This document shows positions 22,522-34,645 of a stretch of DNA of 64,000 bases, piece by piece. The translations under genes were made by a program, and so were the position numbers. The first letter of the stretch is position 1; the number at the start of each line of letters is the position of its first letter. Source of the DNA: Siderastrea radians (Eukaryota; Cnidaria; Anthozoa; Scleractinia; Rhizangiidae); the NCBI GenBank assembly GCA_964017195.1, contig OZ024890.1, forward strand, positions 48,078,093 through 48,142,092. The letters run 5' to 3'. The notes beneath the pieces are model-generated. The model worked only from the letters and a program-made list of their open reading frames with translations. It ran no database searches and had not been told where the DNA came from.

Positions 22522-22572
22522 AGATTAGGACTCCTAAGCTTTGGCAGGCTGGTGATGTGTGGTATGATAGAC
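22521..22572 (-). pseudogene. Short fragment of the LRR gene
   Basis: About 50 bp (ACTCCTAAGCTTTGGCAGGC and GGTGATGTGTGGTATGATAG) match 13542-13593, the LPKLRSLNL part of the LRR relic, at about 90 percent by eye. It abuts the 27-bp inverted repeat directly, so the junction records a rearrangement or a transduced fragment. Confidence 0.75.
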
Positions 22573-23147
22573 AGGTCTCAAAAACGGCTGGTTGGTTTAA
22601 AGATATTACGTCAAAAGCGTCACAAAATTGTTACTGAGCATGCGTGTTGCTTTTTCACGCTTGAAAAATTCAATATGGTGGACGGGCTGTTGTTGTTTAT
22701 GCACGGGAACTGCAATATTATTTCAGTTTGAACGGATGATCGAAGTTACGTTAGACAGTTTTTTAATTGGAAATGCTGTTTGAATCGAACATTGACTTCA
22801 GTGGGTTTCAAAGAAGCCATTTTGGCCGCCGTACACTTCAGAAACTGAATATACTTATCGGCAATCCAATTTTGGATCAAGCTGCATCTTCTGACGGCGT
22901 TAAGGGGGGTACGGGGGGATGCCCCCCAGGAAGTTTTTGGAAATGAATATGTTCTGAGAAGCAATCTGGTGCAATTTGAGACACAATTCTGAGATGATGT
23001 TACAGTGGTATTTTATTTTTTAGTTTGATCACGTTCTGACATGTTATAGTTACTTATATACTGTAATGATAACAGTATTGTTTGGGGGGAAGCTGGGCAT
23101 TTTTGGGGGGGGGGAGCTTCTACCCCTGAAATACCCTAGATAGAACC
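22573..23147. other. Intergenic, nothing firmly recognised
   Basis: Contains a G-rich block near 22900-22925 and another near 23080-23114. The 72-codon minus frame 22746-22964 has no recognisable domain. Confidence 0.35.
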
Positions 23148-23690
23148 GTGATTGGTGATGGGTGTGGACGGTGATGGATGTGGGAGGGGTGGGATGGATA
23201 GGGTGCAGTGATGGGGCATTGTAGGTGTGCCTTAGCCTGCTTAGCAGGTGTAAATGGGAAGGGAGTAAGGGGAGTGAGAAAGTGGGACAAAAAATGGGGA
23301 ACTACCTCTTCGCGATTTATGCTTGCCATGCAGGCTAGGTCTACCTAAGGATGAGGGGTGGGTAAGGTGGACAATGATGGGAATATGATGGATACAAATG
23401 AGTGTGATAGATGCTAGAGGAGGTATGGCACTCAGGTGTGATTGGTGATGGGTGTGGATGGTGATGGATGTGGGAGTGGTGGTATAGATAGGGTGCAGTG
23501 ATGGGGCATTGTAGGTGTACCTTAGCCTGCTTAGCAGGTGTAAATGGGAAGGGAGTAAGGGGAGTGAGAAAGTGGGACAAAAATTGGGAACTACCTCTTC
23601 CCCATTTATACTTGCCATGCAGGCTAGGTCTGCCTAAGGATGAGGGGTGGGTAAGGTGGACAATGATGGGAATATGATGGATACAAAATG
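23148..23690. repeat. 290-bp tandem duplication, strongly purine-skewed
   Basis: Unit 1 is 23148-23437 and unit 2 runs from 23438 to about 23690, both starting GTGATTGGTGATGGGTGTGG. The plus strand is rich in G, A and T with few C (GGATGGATAGGGTGCAGTGA), so the minus frames give His/Pro/Ser-rich low-complexity peptides that should not be called genes. High similarity between units points to a recent duplication. Confidence 0.85.
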
Positions 23691-23767
23691 GAGGATGGAT
23701 AAAAGAGGGTGGTATGGTGAGCTTTCATGTGAGGTACAGGACACTGCTCAGCATAGCTACTGATTAA

Positions 23768-24414
23768 GGACGTTCGCGCCCAAATCTTCCCACGTTCAGA
23801 TTTTCGCCAAGCTTTTGCTGTCCTTAGATTATGACTAACTCATGTCAGAAAAGCAAAAAAAATTGAGGGGTCACCGTCCTCGTTTCGGAAATAAAGAGTG
23901 TTGGAAATGATGTGTTTTTAGAAGTTTTGGTTATGGAAGACGAAATCGGCTTTCTTGCTACCAGGAATAAAATAAATTAAGTGGAGGACTCTAGATAATG
24001 CTGATATAGTGATTTCTTCGCAAATAGACCTATTTAGTACATTTTTCCTTGTAATATCGTTTCTCCAGGTAAAATTAGCCTCCCCGAAGGATAATTGTAA
24101 GTCATGTATACCTGCATTCGTAGAAAAATTCGATCGTATTTGAGTAGAAATGGCAATAAAATTAAAACTTCTCACGTTCAGAATTTTTTTGTTTTTGCAG
24201 AGAACCAGTAAAAGATGTGATTTATCGAAAAAAGAATGGGTCACCGTGCATTTAAGAGAGTTAAGCAGGTTTATAGATACAAAAATAGCCACCACCACTG
24301 TATCTGTCTATATCTCTCACTCAACGCGCGCGCTCGATGCATGACGTGGCATGACATTGCGACGTGAACTACGTGCGCAGTAAGGATGCACACAAAGAAT
24401 GAGCGCGAACGTCC
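23768..24414. mobile_element. TTAA-flanked MITE (GGACGTTCGCGC ends)
   Basis: Ends GGACGTTCGCGC and GCGCGAACGTCC are perfect complements and are flanked by TTAA (23764-23767 and 24415-24418). The 126-codon minus frame inside (23918-24298) is AT-rich, has no known motif and is probably chance. It is non-autonomous, of a piggyBac or Kolobok-like type by target preference. Confidence 0.85.
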
Positions 24415-24929
24415 TTAAGCTTTTTCACCCAAGAACAACTTCTGTATTAAACTGCATTTAGGCCACAGCCTGATTTCAGTATTCTGTTAACCTTAATATA
24501 ACGTACACTGTCAGTGACACTGCACAGGAGTGCTACCCTATGTTTTTCCATCTCAGGACAATCTCTAACAGTGGATTTAATCCATTCTTAGTCCACAATA
24601 TATCATGGCAAAAGTTATGCGAATGTATGTAAATCTAAAAAGAAAGGAGGAGAAGGATCAATATTTTTTGCCATTTCTGCCAAATCCCAAAGCCAAGCCC
24701 CTACTTTTGACCACACCCTATAAATATAAATCTATGTTTGACAGTTTAATGAAGGTTTCAGAAGGAGGTGCATGACTATGGATGTGTGAAGGAAAGATCA
24801 AGAGTGTTGTGCTAGGGTTGGGATGGGGGGGAGCATCAGCTGTGTGATAGCTAGGGGTGAGAGTAGATGAAGTCTTATTTGTTTGCACAACAAGTTTAAG
24901 GGAGAACGATCTGTACAGAGTATTTTGCA

Positions 24930-25038
24930 AAAAAAAATCAGGAACACCTTTTGTTTGCCAGTCACTAAGTTGATCTATTATTGTCTTCTCCAGACCAGCA
25001 GTCAGCCCCAGACTTTTCACCAATGCCTCCAGCATTTG
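24930..25038 (-). CDS. Possible coding exon abutting a transposon end
   Basis: The minus strand from 25038 reads QMLEALVKSLGLTAGLEK and then TIIDQLSDWQTK, followed by a possible donor (AAAAG/GTGTTC near 24945). Composition looks coding, but I cannot assign it. Its 5' side meets the transposon terminus CTTGCACCAAGAGCCTGG at 25039, so the exon may be interrupted. It may also be chance, since no homologue is recognised. Confidence 0.25.
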
Positions 25039-25490
25039 CTTGCACCAAGAGCCTGGTAAAAAGTCTGGTAAGGCTGGTTTTACCAGGCTTTTAGGGTAAG
25101 CCTGGTTGTATTGTACCACAGAAGCCTGGCAAGGCCGGTTTAGGGACGAAAATTATAACCCGAAAAGTCAGGTTAGTCTGGTTTAACCAGGCTTTTATGG
25201 TGAGTCTGGTTCAAAAAAATTACCTGAAAAGCTTGGTCAGTCTGGTTTAACCAGGCTTTCTTGGTACGTCTGGTTCAAAACCAATACCTCAAAAACCTTG
25301 TTTGTCTGGTTTACCAGGGTTTTCCAGAAAGTCTGGTTCGAACATATCATATGCACCTGAAAAGCCCGGTTAGCGTGGTTGGAAAGCATCACAGTACTGT
25401 ACTTGAAAAGCCTCAAGCCCAATGTTCGAAGAATTCAAAAACCTAGAAGCCCAGGTTTCCCTGGGCTTTCCAGGCTTTTGGTTAACAGTG
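25039..25490 (+). mobile_element. Transposon end with AAGCCTGG/CCTGGTTTAACCAGG arrays
   Basis: It starts CTTGCACCAAGAGCCTGG, a variant of the region-3 terminus CCCTTGCATCAGGAGCCTGG. The first 450 bp contain repeated palindromic modules such as GTCTGGTTTAACCAGGCTTT spaced by roughly 60-75 bp. This is one end of a related element. The matching opposite end in correct orientation is at 41815-41880. Confidence 0.65.
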
Positions 25491-28400
25491 TTTGACAAAC
25501 GTTCCAAGCAATTCTTATGCGCCTCAATGATAATTTTTATTGCAAATTGTAGTGCAATTTCTAATACATATTCTATGGAAATTCAAATGGCCAGGGTACA
25601 AAATATAAACATGCACTACAATTGCCATACCACCAAAACCAACAACGTACAGTGAATAATGATTATACAGTGTATATCTTAACAAAACTTTCTAATACCA
25701 AATCGATTTTAAACATGGAGCAACCCTATAAACATTAACTGAACTCTAAGTTGGCTTATGACTTTTTAGCTTGACAAGTGACGGCCTAGGGATTAAAAAT
25801 GGTTGTGACATTCGACACATTTACAGGTACACACACTGTACTTTGCAAAATTTTACTTTGGTTGACTGAAATATTTTAGTCTCCACTGAAGAGCCAAACA
25901 AACAAAAAATACAGTTAAAACTAAAGTGTTGCATTGCACTGTCATCTGAAGATGTTGTTTAAGATACTTGATACATTTGCAAAATAATACTGATCAGCCA
26001 GAGCTTTTACGACTGCAAATCAAATTCAGCAGAGGAACCAAAAATGTTTCCAGTGCTAGACTATTAAGTCATCAGCCACTCCATAGGACCGTCTGCATAC
26101 AGGCTACTGTAACGTCCATTGTTTTGACAAACACTTGTACAAACCATTGATTAAAGCTTAATAATTCTAGTAGAGGGTTAAAAATTTAATTTCTTTCAAA
26201 AAATATGAATTCTCCTGTACATCTTCCAATTGCCACTGGATTTGATTCTTTATGCAGTGGTCTCACAGACCGTGATTCAGATTTTTTGCATCTGTGTTTG
26301 TTTGTAAGCTGCTAAAGTTCCATGTGTCAGTATGGATTACAGATAAAAAGTACTACTTGTACCTTAAGAAAATAAGCTAAAACTTTCAAATAAAATTAAA
26401 ACTTCACAATGTAAGGCTGAGAGATAAAAGGCGCTACATGTACATGTACCTCTGGAAAAAAAGCTACACCTTTCAAATAGAAGGAAAACTCAAATTTGTG
26501 GACATGGTATTGCTGGAAAACTATATTACAACTTTGGCTGAATTTCATCAAATTGGTTTAGGAGCTGCTCACTTAGAATTGTTTTAAAAACACATGCACA
26601 ATTGCCACTCACGCACAACTGCAAAGCAAGCTCTTGCGTAGTGATTACAATGTATGTACTTTGATGTTACAAGTACATATTATATTTCAATCTAATTTTG
26701 ATAGCATTTGTCAAAAACAAATTAAAAAGATATGCCCCCCAAATATCTCTTATGTACATTACAATGTAACTTAACCTAGAAGTATTTTTTTGTGCTTACA
26801 GTTTTTTTTTTTGCCAAAAGATATGAAAAATTATCAAGTTATGTAAAACAGTCAATTTGCCACTGGTTGATATCTTACATCATCATGTAATAAACTGAAG
26901 CTTTAGACTGAAAAAATGATTTTTTCTCATACCTATTCATTTTTGTCACTTCACCAAAGCAAAAGTGAAAGGAATCTGTGAAGGTATAACTTCGGTGGGC
27001 TGTAGTTTCAGCTACTTGATCTCATTCAATACATGTATTAACCATTACACGCAAGATAGAAAGCTGTTTCCACAAAAAAAATCTGGAAAGAGAACGACGT
27101 GCATTGTGTGTACATGTTGACTTCAAATTGGTTTATTTTGATGTCTCATTATGCTGGTTGCCACCTTCATCATGCTAGCTGAACTTGATTTTTAATTATT
27201 ACATTCTTTCCTTCACAGCCCCAGTTTTCTTTTGAGCCTGTTTTTTTTACCTCTTGATTCTTTTCCTCATTTATAACTTTTTGTGGCAAAAGTCCATGGC
27301 TAAACGAACATTTTAAACTTATCATTTTAATCTGAGTTTCATCATGTAAAAATCTTACAAACATGTCTGAACTGCTAATGTGGCTTAATGTGTACATGTA
27401 ACAAGTGATCCAAGCAAAAGTGTCTCACCCCACAGGATTGCTCCATGTTTAAACTAATGCCTCTGTTATGTTCTGTTCAGTTTCAGGTCTAATTGAAAAA
27501 GTAACAAAAGTACACTGTACATATAAAGGGCCAATTTAGACTATGTTGTATGCCATATGCTAATGAACAGCCTACAATGCAAGTTGTTCCATGCAAATAA
27601 ACGCTAAAACTTTCTCATGTCTGTCGTGCATGGCATAAAAAATGCTGGAGGATTAGTTAAAACCTTACGACAATCATAGCCAGAGGCTATGATAAATGAA
27701 GTGAACTGTCTCGTTACAATATTCCCAGTGATATGCCAGACCAGCAGCATAAGCAAAACTCAGACTATCTAAATAGGCCCTGAACTGCAAATGTTGTGGT
27801 ATTTCTTATCTGCTTTGTCGCCAAGGATTCCCTGTTAGACTTGGAAGTACTGTTTTCAGTTTTTAACAAATGGACCTGGAAAAAAAATACAAAGTAAAAT
27901 AAACATAAATAAAATACCAAGGGAAATAACCAAAAAACTGCAACCATATTGTACAGTTCCTCTCAGAGGAATAGGAGTACCTAGTGGCTTTGGCATGGCA
28001 TCTACAAGCACACCTCTTGCGTGCTCTTATAATTATGTACATGCAGCCCCTAATAAATGGTGTATTTTTAAACAGTGAAAAATACTATTGTATACTTAAC
28101 AAGCCAAATAATCAGCCACTGACAAAATTTGAGGCAAAAAAGTACTGTAACATAACAAAAGCTGATTGGTGAACTGTAACTAGAAACACCTACTCAGTGA
28201 CTTGCAAAGGTCTTTGAAGGGCCAGCTCTACATGAAAGAGTGGGTGGACTGGCTAGTTTATTAGATTTCTCACCCAAAAAGGGTTAAAATGCCTGTCTTG
28301 TCCTTTATGTATACAAAACTGAAACAGTTGGTGGGTGACCATCTTGTATGTACAGTATTTAGCAAATAACAAAATAAATAAATAAATAAATAAATAAATA

Positions 28401-29370
28401 CATAAAACATAAATAAAGTAGGGTTATTCATCCAGACAGGAAATCCATGCAAAGAGGCCCCACATAAATACTTTCCTTCAGTAACCATGCACGCTAAAGT
28501 ATGTTTAAATAACACTTTCAACTAATAGAACTTGACTGTACTGCTATTGCAGACCACCAGAAATTGAATTGGAAGTAAAATCTGAAGTTGACACATGTAC
28601 ATTATTTCTTATATGACCAAAAAGTGACATGTCAATAAAGGTTATCCTAACTTAATAATTCCCAGTCATTCATGGTAGAAGGAATGCAAAAACACAATAT
28701 CGGTAAGTTGATAAAAATTCACACCAAAACTGGTTCACTTTGATTTTACAGAAGGTAATGTTGATTGAGAAATTTTAGAATATCCAGCCACTTATTTACT
28801 TGTGTATTAATGTTTTATGAACAAAAGAGACCATTCTTATTCAGTGACATGCAAATGGATTGCCAGATAGATTCTAATTTAGCCTGTCTATATTTGCTCA
28901 CCAAGTCCAATTTTTTGACTGAGTTTGAGTAACAAACGTTTGTCCTGAGGCGACACTGTATATCAAGCTGTTGTAAAGATCGTTCCAATTGGCTGCAGAA
29001 CGAGAGTGCTGCTTGACTATAACACAGTAATAAAAATTTATTCGACCTATTTACTTGCAAGAAAAGTCAATATCTAAGAATTATTATTCTATATTCTTGC
29101 AAAAATCCAACTTATTAGGTAAAATTCGAATATGCTGCAAATGAAGCTCACTTTTTTCACTGGACATTTGTGTCTGGTCGCCAAACTCGGCCGAGTAACT
29201 TACATGTACTTTTCTGACCTCAGCCGAATAGAACGAACCAAAATGGTCGCCAAAGAGGAGGTAGAATCTATTCAAGAAATTTAAGATTAATACTGTACCT
29301 TTGTGTAAGGGAGGGTAGCTCTGCATCGAATCCCACAACTCTTCAACTACTGGAGTAAAAAACTATCCAC
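25491..29370. other. AT-rich intergenic DNA
   Basis: No gene recognised. It includes many TACATGTA-type palindromes and an AAAT microsatellite (28373-28400). Short frames at 25968, 27170, 27984 and 28815 have no domain or splice support. Confidence 0.4.
28373..28400. repeat. AAAT microsatellite
   Basis: About seven uninterrupted AAAT units. Confidence 0.9.
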
Positions 29371-29379
29371 GTTTCACTT

Positions 29380-29538
29380 TCTGGCGCACACAAACACGGA
29401 GAAAACCAGCCACATTTTATCCTGCAGCTCCGGCACATTCACCGGTTACTTGCGCCTGCAATTCTCGAGCGTGCGGTTGTAAATCACATGACCCCTTGAA
29501 GGCGGCCCGGTCGCATAGCTGGGTAACCGGCGGCGAGG
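29380..29538 (+). promoter_or_regulatory. CpG-rich possible promoter or 5'UTR, split by an insertion
   Basis: Unusually CpG-rich for this window (GGCGGCCCGG, GGTAACCGGCGGCGAGG), with a CACATGAC box near 29487. After removing the 29540-35324 element the sequence continues at 35335 and reaches an ATG at 35501 followed by a strong donor GTGAGT at 35533. This would suit a plus-strand promoter and first exon. Only context supports it. Confidence 0.35.
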
Positions 29539-30089
29539 CAATCTCGTACCCAGAGTCCACTGGCTTTTTGGTCAGCGGGAGGGCGCCAGTAGAGACTCTG
29601 GGATAATGGCAAAAATCCATTTTTTTGATTGGCTGATCATAAAACAAAGGGAACGGCGGAAATTATAATTTTTTTGATTGGCTGATTGAGTAGCTTGTAG
29701 CCAACAAACCGGAAGCTTGCGACCAACTCAGTTTCATTGAAAGTTTGATGGTAAATAAAGCATTTTTCGGACGGGCACCAGTCTGAATAACTTTAGCCGT
29801 TTTTGTGCGGTAATTTGCTATGCAATGCTGTCGTCTGACGGTGAATCACCGTGAAAATACAAGCAGCTTCGATAGAAGATCATTGCCGCGGCCGTTCTGC
29901 TCATAGCTGACTCGATCGACGGAACACGACATTGACGTTTTACTGGTTTGTAGCAACTCCAATTTGCCGATCCTGTCATCAAATAAAGGGGATAATTGAA
30001 AAGGTTGACACTTTTAACAATATCTGCAATAACAAAGAAAGGGAAAAGAGGAAAAGTAGCTTCATGTACAATGACTGAAAGTTAAAACT

Positions 30090-30250
30090 ACAGAAGAACC
30101 ATCGCGGATCGAAGTCATTCGCACGGCTTAAAACGGAGGAAAATTGAAAACGAGCACAGAGCAAGAACGAGGGTCTCTCTGTTCTTAACCAATCTTTCTA
30201 AGCCTCTACAAAAGCCTACAGACGCGGATGATAGTTATGAGAAAGTGGAG
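30090..30250 (+). CDS. Candidate exon inside the 5.8-kb element
   Basis: An open stretch ending FLTNLSKPLQKP then TDADDSYEKVE reaches a donor-like GTGGAG/GTAAAT at 30250. Upstream it is rich in Arg and Lys (HGLKRRKIENEHRARTRV). No homologue is recognised and the start is unclear. It could be the N-terminal exon of an element protein or a captured host exon. Confidence 0.3.
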
Positions 30251-31386
30251 GTAAATCTATCCTGACATGTAATAAATAAAATATTATATTGCAAAATATT
30301 TTAATCAATTTTATTGCAAAAAGAAAAGTTAACCCAGTCCAATATAATAAAAATCAAGCTCTTTTGGAGTACTTAAAGTTAATATAAGCTGCATTTTTTT
30401 TATGACGGAACTAAATCTTTCGTCGTCGAAACATTTTAAACAAATCTTACTTTTGTCAAGATTTATTATAATTAAACAGTTGTCTGTTATTATCTGAATG
30501 TTCAACACACGTTCTTAATGCAAAAGGATAGTGACACTGTATGCAACTATAAAGTCTTTGAGAGACCCGAGTGTCGAAATACTAGATTCTTCCAAATACC
30601 TTTTCATTCAACATGTTAACTGCGGGAACAAATTAAAGGTGAAGCTGTCACTGAGTGTGCAAAAAGAAACATGGAAAACATGGTCCCTCAGTTGTGCACA
30701 TTTTCAGAAAAGAAACAAAACCACCGTCACTGAACTTCACTGGGTCAGTATAATGCATACACTTATAATTGAGGACATGAAAAAGAGAGCTCAGGACTGT
30801 AGTTCTTGATTTCCTTGCCACAATTGTGTTCCAGTTGTCAAAAAGAAGAAAAAGATCAAATCATAAATCATAGCATATGGAGATGTGGAGGGGAGCTCAG
30901 CCTTATCCAAAAGGTCATGACCTTTATCCCTGGAACTGAACACCTTAATAGTAAGGTTAATCTATCTGACATATTGATGTTTTGTTTAAGTAAGTTCCAG
31001 TTACAATCAAGCTAAAGGGCCCATGTATTCATGCAAGCTATTTTGTTAATCATAATTTAAGATGCGAAAATAATATGTCACCAGGACTATCAACCTGTAA
31101 CCTTTTGATTTTCACTGGTACTTTGAAGTGAGTATTTTTGTGAATCTTTAAAAAGCAGAGCTTCAAAATTATAATAAAAAGAAAATTGTCCATGTCCCTC
31201 CACAGCTAGCCTTACAACCACTGCAAAACAAACAACCACTACAAAACAAATCTGAATATAAATGGGTTTTTGTAATAATGTGTGTTAGCAGTGGAGCTGA
31301 TCTGGCAATCTCCTATTTTTTCTGTGGTTCTGATTATTTGCCTACAATTTCCTTTGAAATATGAACATTACAAGGATGTATTTAAC

Positions 31387-32136
31387 AATTATCCTGCGAA
31401 ATCGCGCGGAATATCACCTGATACTTAGCCGACGAGGCCGTAGGCCGAGTTGGCTAAATCAGGGGATATTCCGCAAGATTCAGCAGGATAATTGTTTTAT
31501 TATTCAACAAATTCCCATCGACTACCATTTTCAGAACGAGAAAAACTACAGCTCTATGATGAAAACGCTAAAAGCTAGCAACACATAAGCTTAAGCTTAA
31601 TAAAAATCAAAACAGAACTTCAAGAAATCGAAGTTTACTACCGTTCACTTAAAAAGACTTATTTACAAACTCATGTTTGGAAATGACAAGACAAAGTAAA
31701 AAAAATATTGCTACCTTACCGAGAATAAGTCCTCTTCCTGTGAATTAAAGTCTTTCAGTTCAACTTAAGTGTTTACAACTTTCCGTGAGCAAGTGTGCTG
31801 CTTCATTCGCAATAGCATTTTCTTGGTTGAGTTCTCACTATGAAAATTCCAAGTCAACCTCTGGATATCTTTGTGAGCTGAAGCAAATACTTGTTGACTT
31901 TTTGAGAGCATTTAGTCGTGGAAAGTTTCTTCCAGGGAGTTAAAATTTCCGGAGAACACTGCTAAAACTGCCTCGCTGTTCAAAATGGCCTCCAAACAAG
32001 CAATGAAAGAAAATCTGCAGTGCACTTCCAAATATGGTCATTTACGTATATCGCAGGATATCTGTCATGTACGGATGACAGATATTGAGGGCTTCCTTAC
32101 CATATATGGGCATAGTGACAATTTGTTGAATAATAA
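31387..32136. mobile_element. Hairpin-rich MITE
   Basis: 31387-31494 folds into one long hairpin (CAATTATCCTGC to GCAGGATAATTG, with centre GGCCGTAGGCC). TTATTATTCAACAAATT at 31497-31513 is repeated inverted at 32120-32136, and ATCCTGCG recurs inverted near 32050. It is nested inside the 5.8-kb element. Exact boundaries are uncertain. Confidence 0.6.
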
Positions 32137-34500
32137 ATAGCTATAACCGACATAACGTTTTTACCTATACATCGTAAAATTGTGTGGATCCAGGAAATAC
32201 CATACCCCTCTCAAGGAAGGTTTTTGCATCAGTTTGGACTCCCTCATGCCTCTAGAAATTCCAATCTAGCTTCAAAGTCTAAAGGTATACAGCCTATTTT
32301 TTTCCAGATTGGCTAAAAAAACCCAAACCCTTTATGGGAAAGTACTCCTCCCCCCCCCCCCCCACAGACACTGACAGCTTCCAATTGCAGGGGGCTTAAA
32401 TTTGCATGTCTCTATGTCATATATGCTTAGATGCCTGTGTTGTCCTGGAAATAAATTGAACCTATACTCTGACTAGCAATAACTGTTAGGTAATAAATGT
32501 TGTGAATGTGTTGTGCAAATGATCAGACACATACTCATGTATTTCTCATTTTAAGGCTGGGCCCTGAATAAACACTGGCATCCTGAAGTGGAAAGTTAAC
32601 TAAATTAGAAAATGCAGTATTTGCATTGCCATACGACACATATCATTGAAATCTTTTCATTTGCTGTTCTGGCAGCCAGTATTCAAGATCACTGGATGTG
32701 TTGGAACACAATGTTTGGTCATACTTTTAAGAATGTCTAATACCTTCAAAGTTTTATAACCTACATGAATTTGAATTGTTTTATTGAAATACAATGTTTT
32801 CTGGGGGGAGGAGGCACTCCCTTATTGTGTCACTTAACAGGGTATGGTTTTCAGGGTCTTGCGTCTAACCTTTTAAGCCCCAATAATGATCAGCATCAAA
32901 TTTCTTCTCATCATGTCAGTGTATTATAACACATACAGGTCACAAGAATTTGGCAAATGATCACCAAACATGAACTGTCTTGGTCTTTAAACAGGTTCTC
33001 CCAATAAGTAATCAGTAAAATCTATGGAGACCAGTAAGGAGAATTTGTATAATGAAGTTGGGGCTTAAAGGGTTAAACAGGGTATACAATTTCACTATTT
33101 AGCACTATTTAGCGAGAAAAAATAAAGCTTATGTATGTATGTTTGTATTTCTGGACTGAAAGCGTTGAACAGGGTGTGAACGTTGGCAGTGAGCAGTCTA
33201 CATGTGTGGTGCCAACAATTTTTTAAATCTAATTTTACGATGTCATTTACTTAAACAAATACTTCCTGAAATATTTTTTTTCTGGTCACAAAAGAAGGTC
33301 TCTTGTCTTAAACAGGGTAGCAAAATGAATGGATTTTGCCTTAAAGAGGTCAGGGTTTGAAGGCCTTGGCAGCACACCCCCACCCAAACTTCCCTTCAAG
33401 TGCCCCCCCCCCGTCGGAATGTTTACCACTCAAAAAAGAAACATTTATTACAACTGACTACACTGGTTTCACCAATCATGATCGATAAAATTGCAGCCCA
33501 TTGAAATTGTCGTACTTGGGGGACTTGGGCTAATTTATATAAAGTTAAGCACATACTTTGCAGAAGATGTTTATTGAAACTGGACATTCATTTTTTTAAT
33601 TCTATATAACAATAATTATTAATGTTACTATCAAAAGTAAACCTAACTGTCATTATCTACACTCTTCAAGAACCATGACAGTGGGTGATACACATCAGGT
33701 ACAGAACAAAATAAAAATAATAAATTAATCTGTATTATTCCATCTTCATCTAATTATGTTACTTTATTTTATATCTTCTTGTCAATGACAATGTTTTTAT
33801 TTTTTACTCCCCACTGACAAAGTTTCAAATAACAGTTGGTAATTGGACAATGACCATGCAAAAAATTTGCCAGTGTCCCAGCTTAGAAATCCCAATTGTG
33901 GTTGGAAATAACCTCCAGACAAATGTTGAAATGTTTGCAGCACATTATAGCAGTGGGGAAAAGTTCTTCACATAGATTTTGAGTCAAGCTGAGAAACCTA
34001 GAATACATCTTCCTCAGGGTTTTGGGGGCAGGAGTGTTACTACCCCATATACAGCATACAGGTATGGGCTGCTGGATGGGTTCCTATTTTTGGCCTTCTT
34101 ATTAAGTTAGTAAAGTAGTTCCAATTTTGGCCCTTTAGTCTGAGATGGGGTAAACTTTTCTGCTTATTTGAAATTCATATAAACAGTGTTGACAGTTCCT
34201 TTCTTTATTTTGCCCGATTTAGATGTTTTCTAGCCTTCCTTTCTAATTTATGTTGTTACAAAATGTGTGAAAATAATACATTCTGCATAACAGAGAATAA
34301 AATTTAACTCGTTAGTCTAATATGAGATCAGAATAAGCCCAGGACAAGTAAGCCCAGGACATTTTAATGCCCTTGGTAAAAACAGATTCCAGCTTTGATT
34401 GGTAAATGTTTATGGCTGCCTATAGAAAATGGCCAAGCCTGTTAGAATAGTTGCATCTTCCTGGAGCTGATTCAGTGAAATTGTCAGTCCTCCAGAGGCT
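32137..34500. other. Interior of the 5.8-kb element, nothing recognised
   Basis: AT-rich sequence with homopolymer tracts (C run at 32349-32364, another near 33404). No open frame of interest. Confidence 0.4.
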
Positions 34501-34512
34501 TCAGAACCCCTA

Positions 34513-34645
34513 CTTTCCCCAGTCAATGATCTCTTCACTGATGACCAGGAAAACAAGATCTTCAATCACGGACTGCAAGGTCTTTAGCTGAGTGTCTTCG
34601 TCATGCAATATAATGGATGACACTGGAAGAGAAGGAGGAGGAGAG
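34513..34645 (-). CDS. Candidate terminal exon inside the 5.8-kb element
   Basis: A pyrimidine-rich acceptor (CTCCTCCTTCTCTTCCAG) precedes an open frame (SSIILHDEDTQLKTLQSV, then IEDLVFLVISEEIIDWGK) ending in TAG at about 34513. An upstream minus-strand stretch near 35045-35120 (LNKRSRVKDKASGAVSGN) ends in a GTGAGG donor of matching phase. Together they read like the last two exons of a small protein that I cannot identify. Their position inside an intact transposon raises the possibility of a captured host gene fragment. Confidence 0.4.

Noticed and set aside
22746..22964. 72-codon minus frame MLLRTYSFPKTSWGASPRTP
   Set aside because: It lacks conserved motifs and crosses a G-rich tract typical of repeats here.
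23241..23618. 125-codon minus-strand frame rich in His, Pro and Ser
   Set aside because: It is a translation of the purine-skewed 290-bp tandem repeat; the same frame appears again one unit away.
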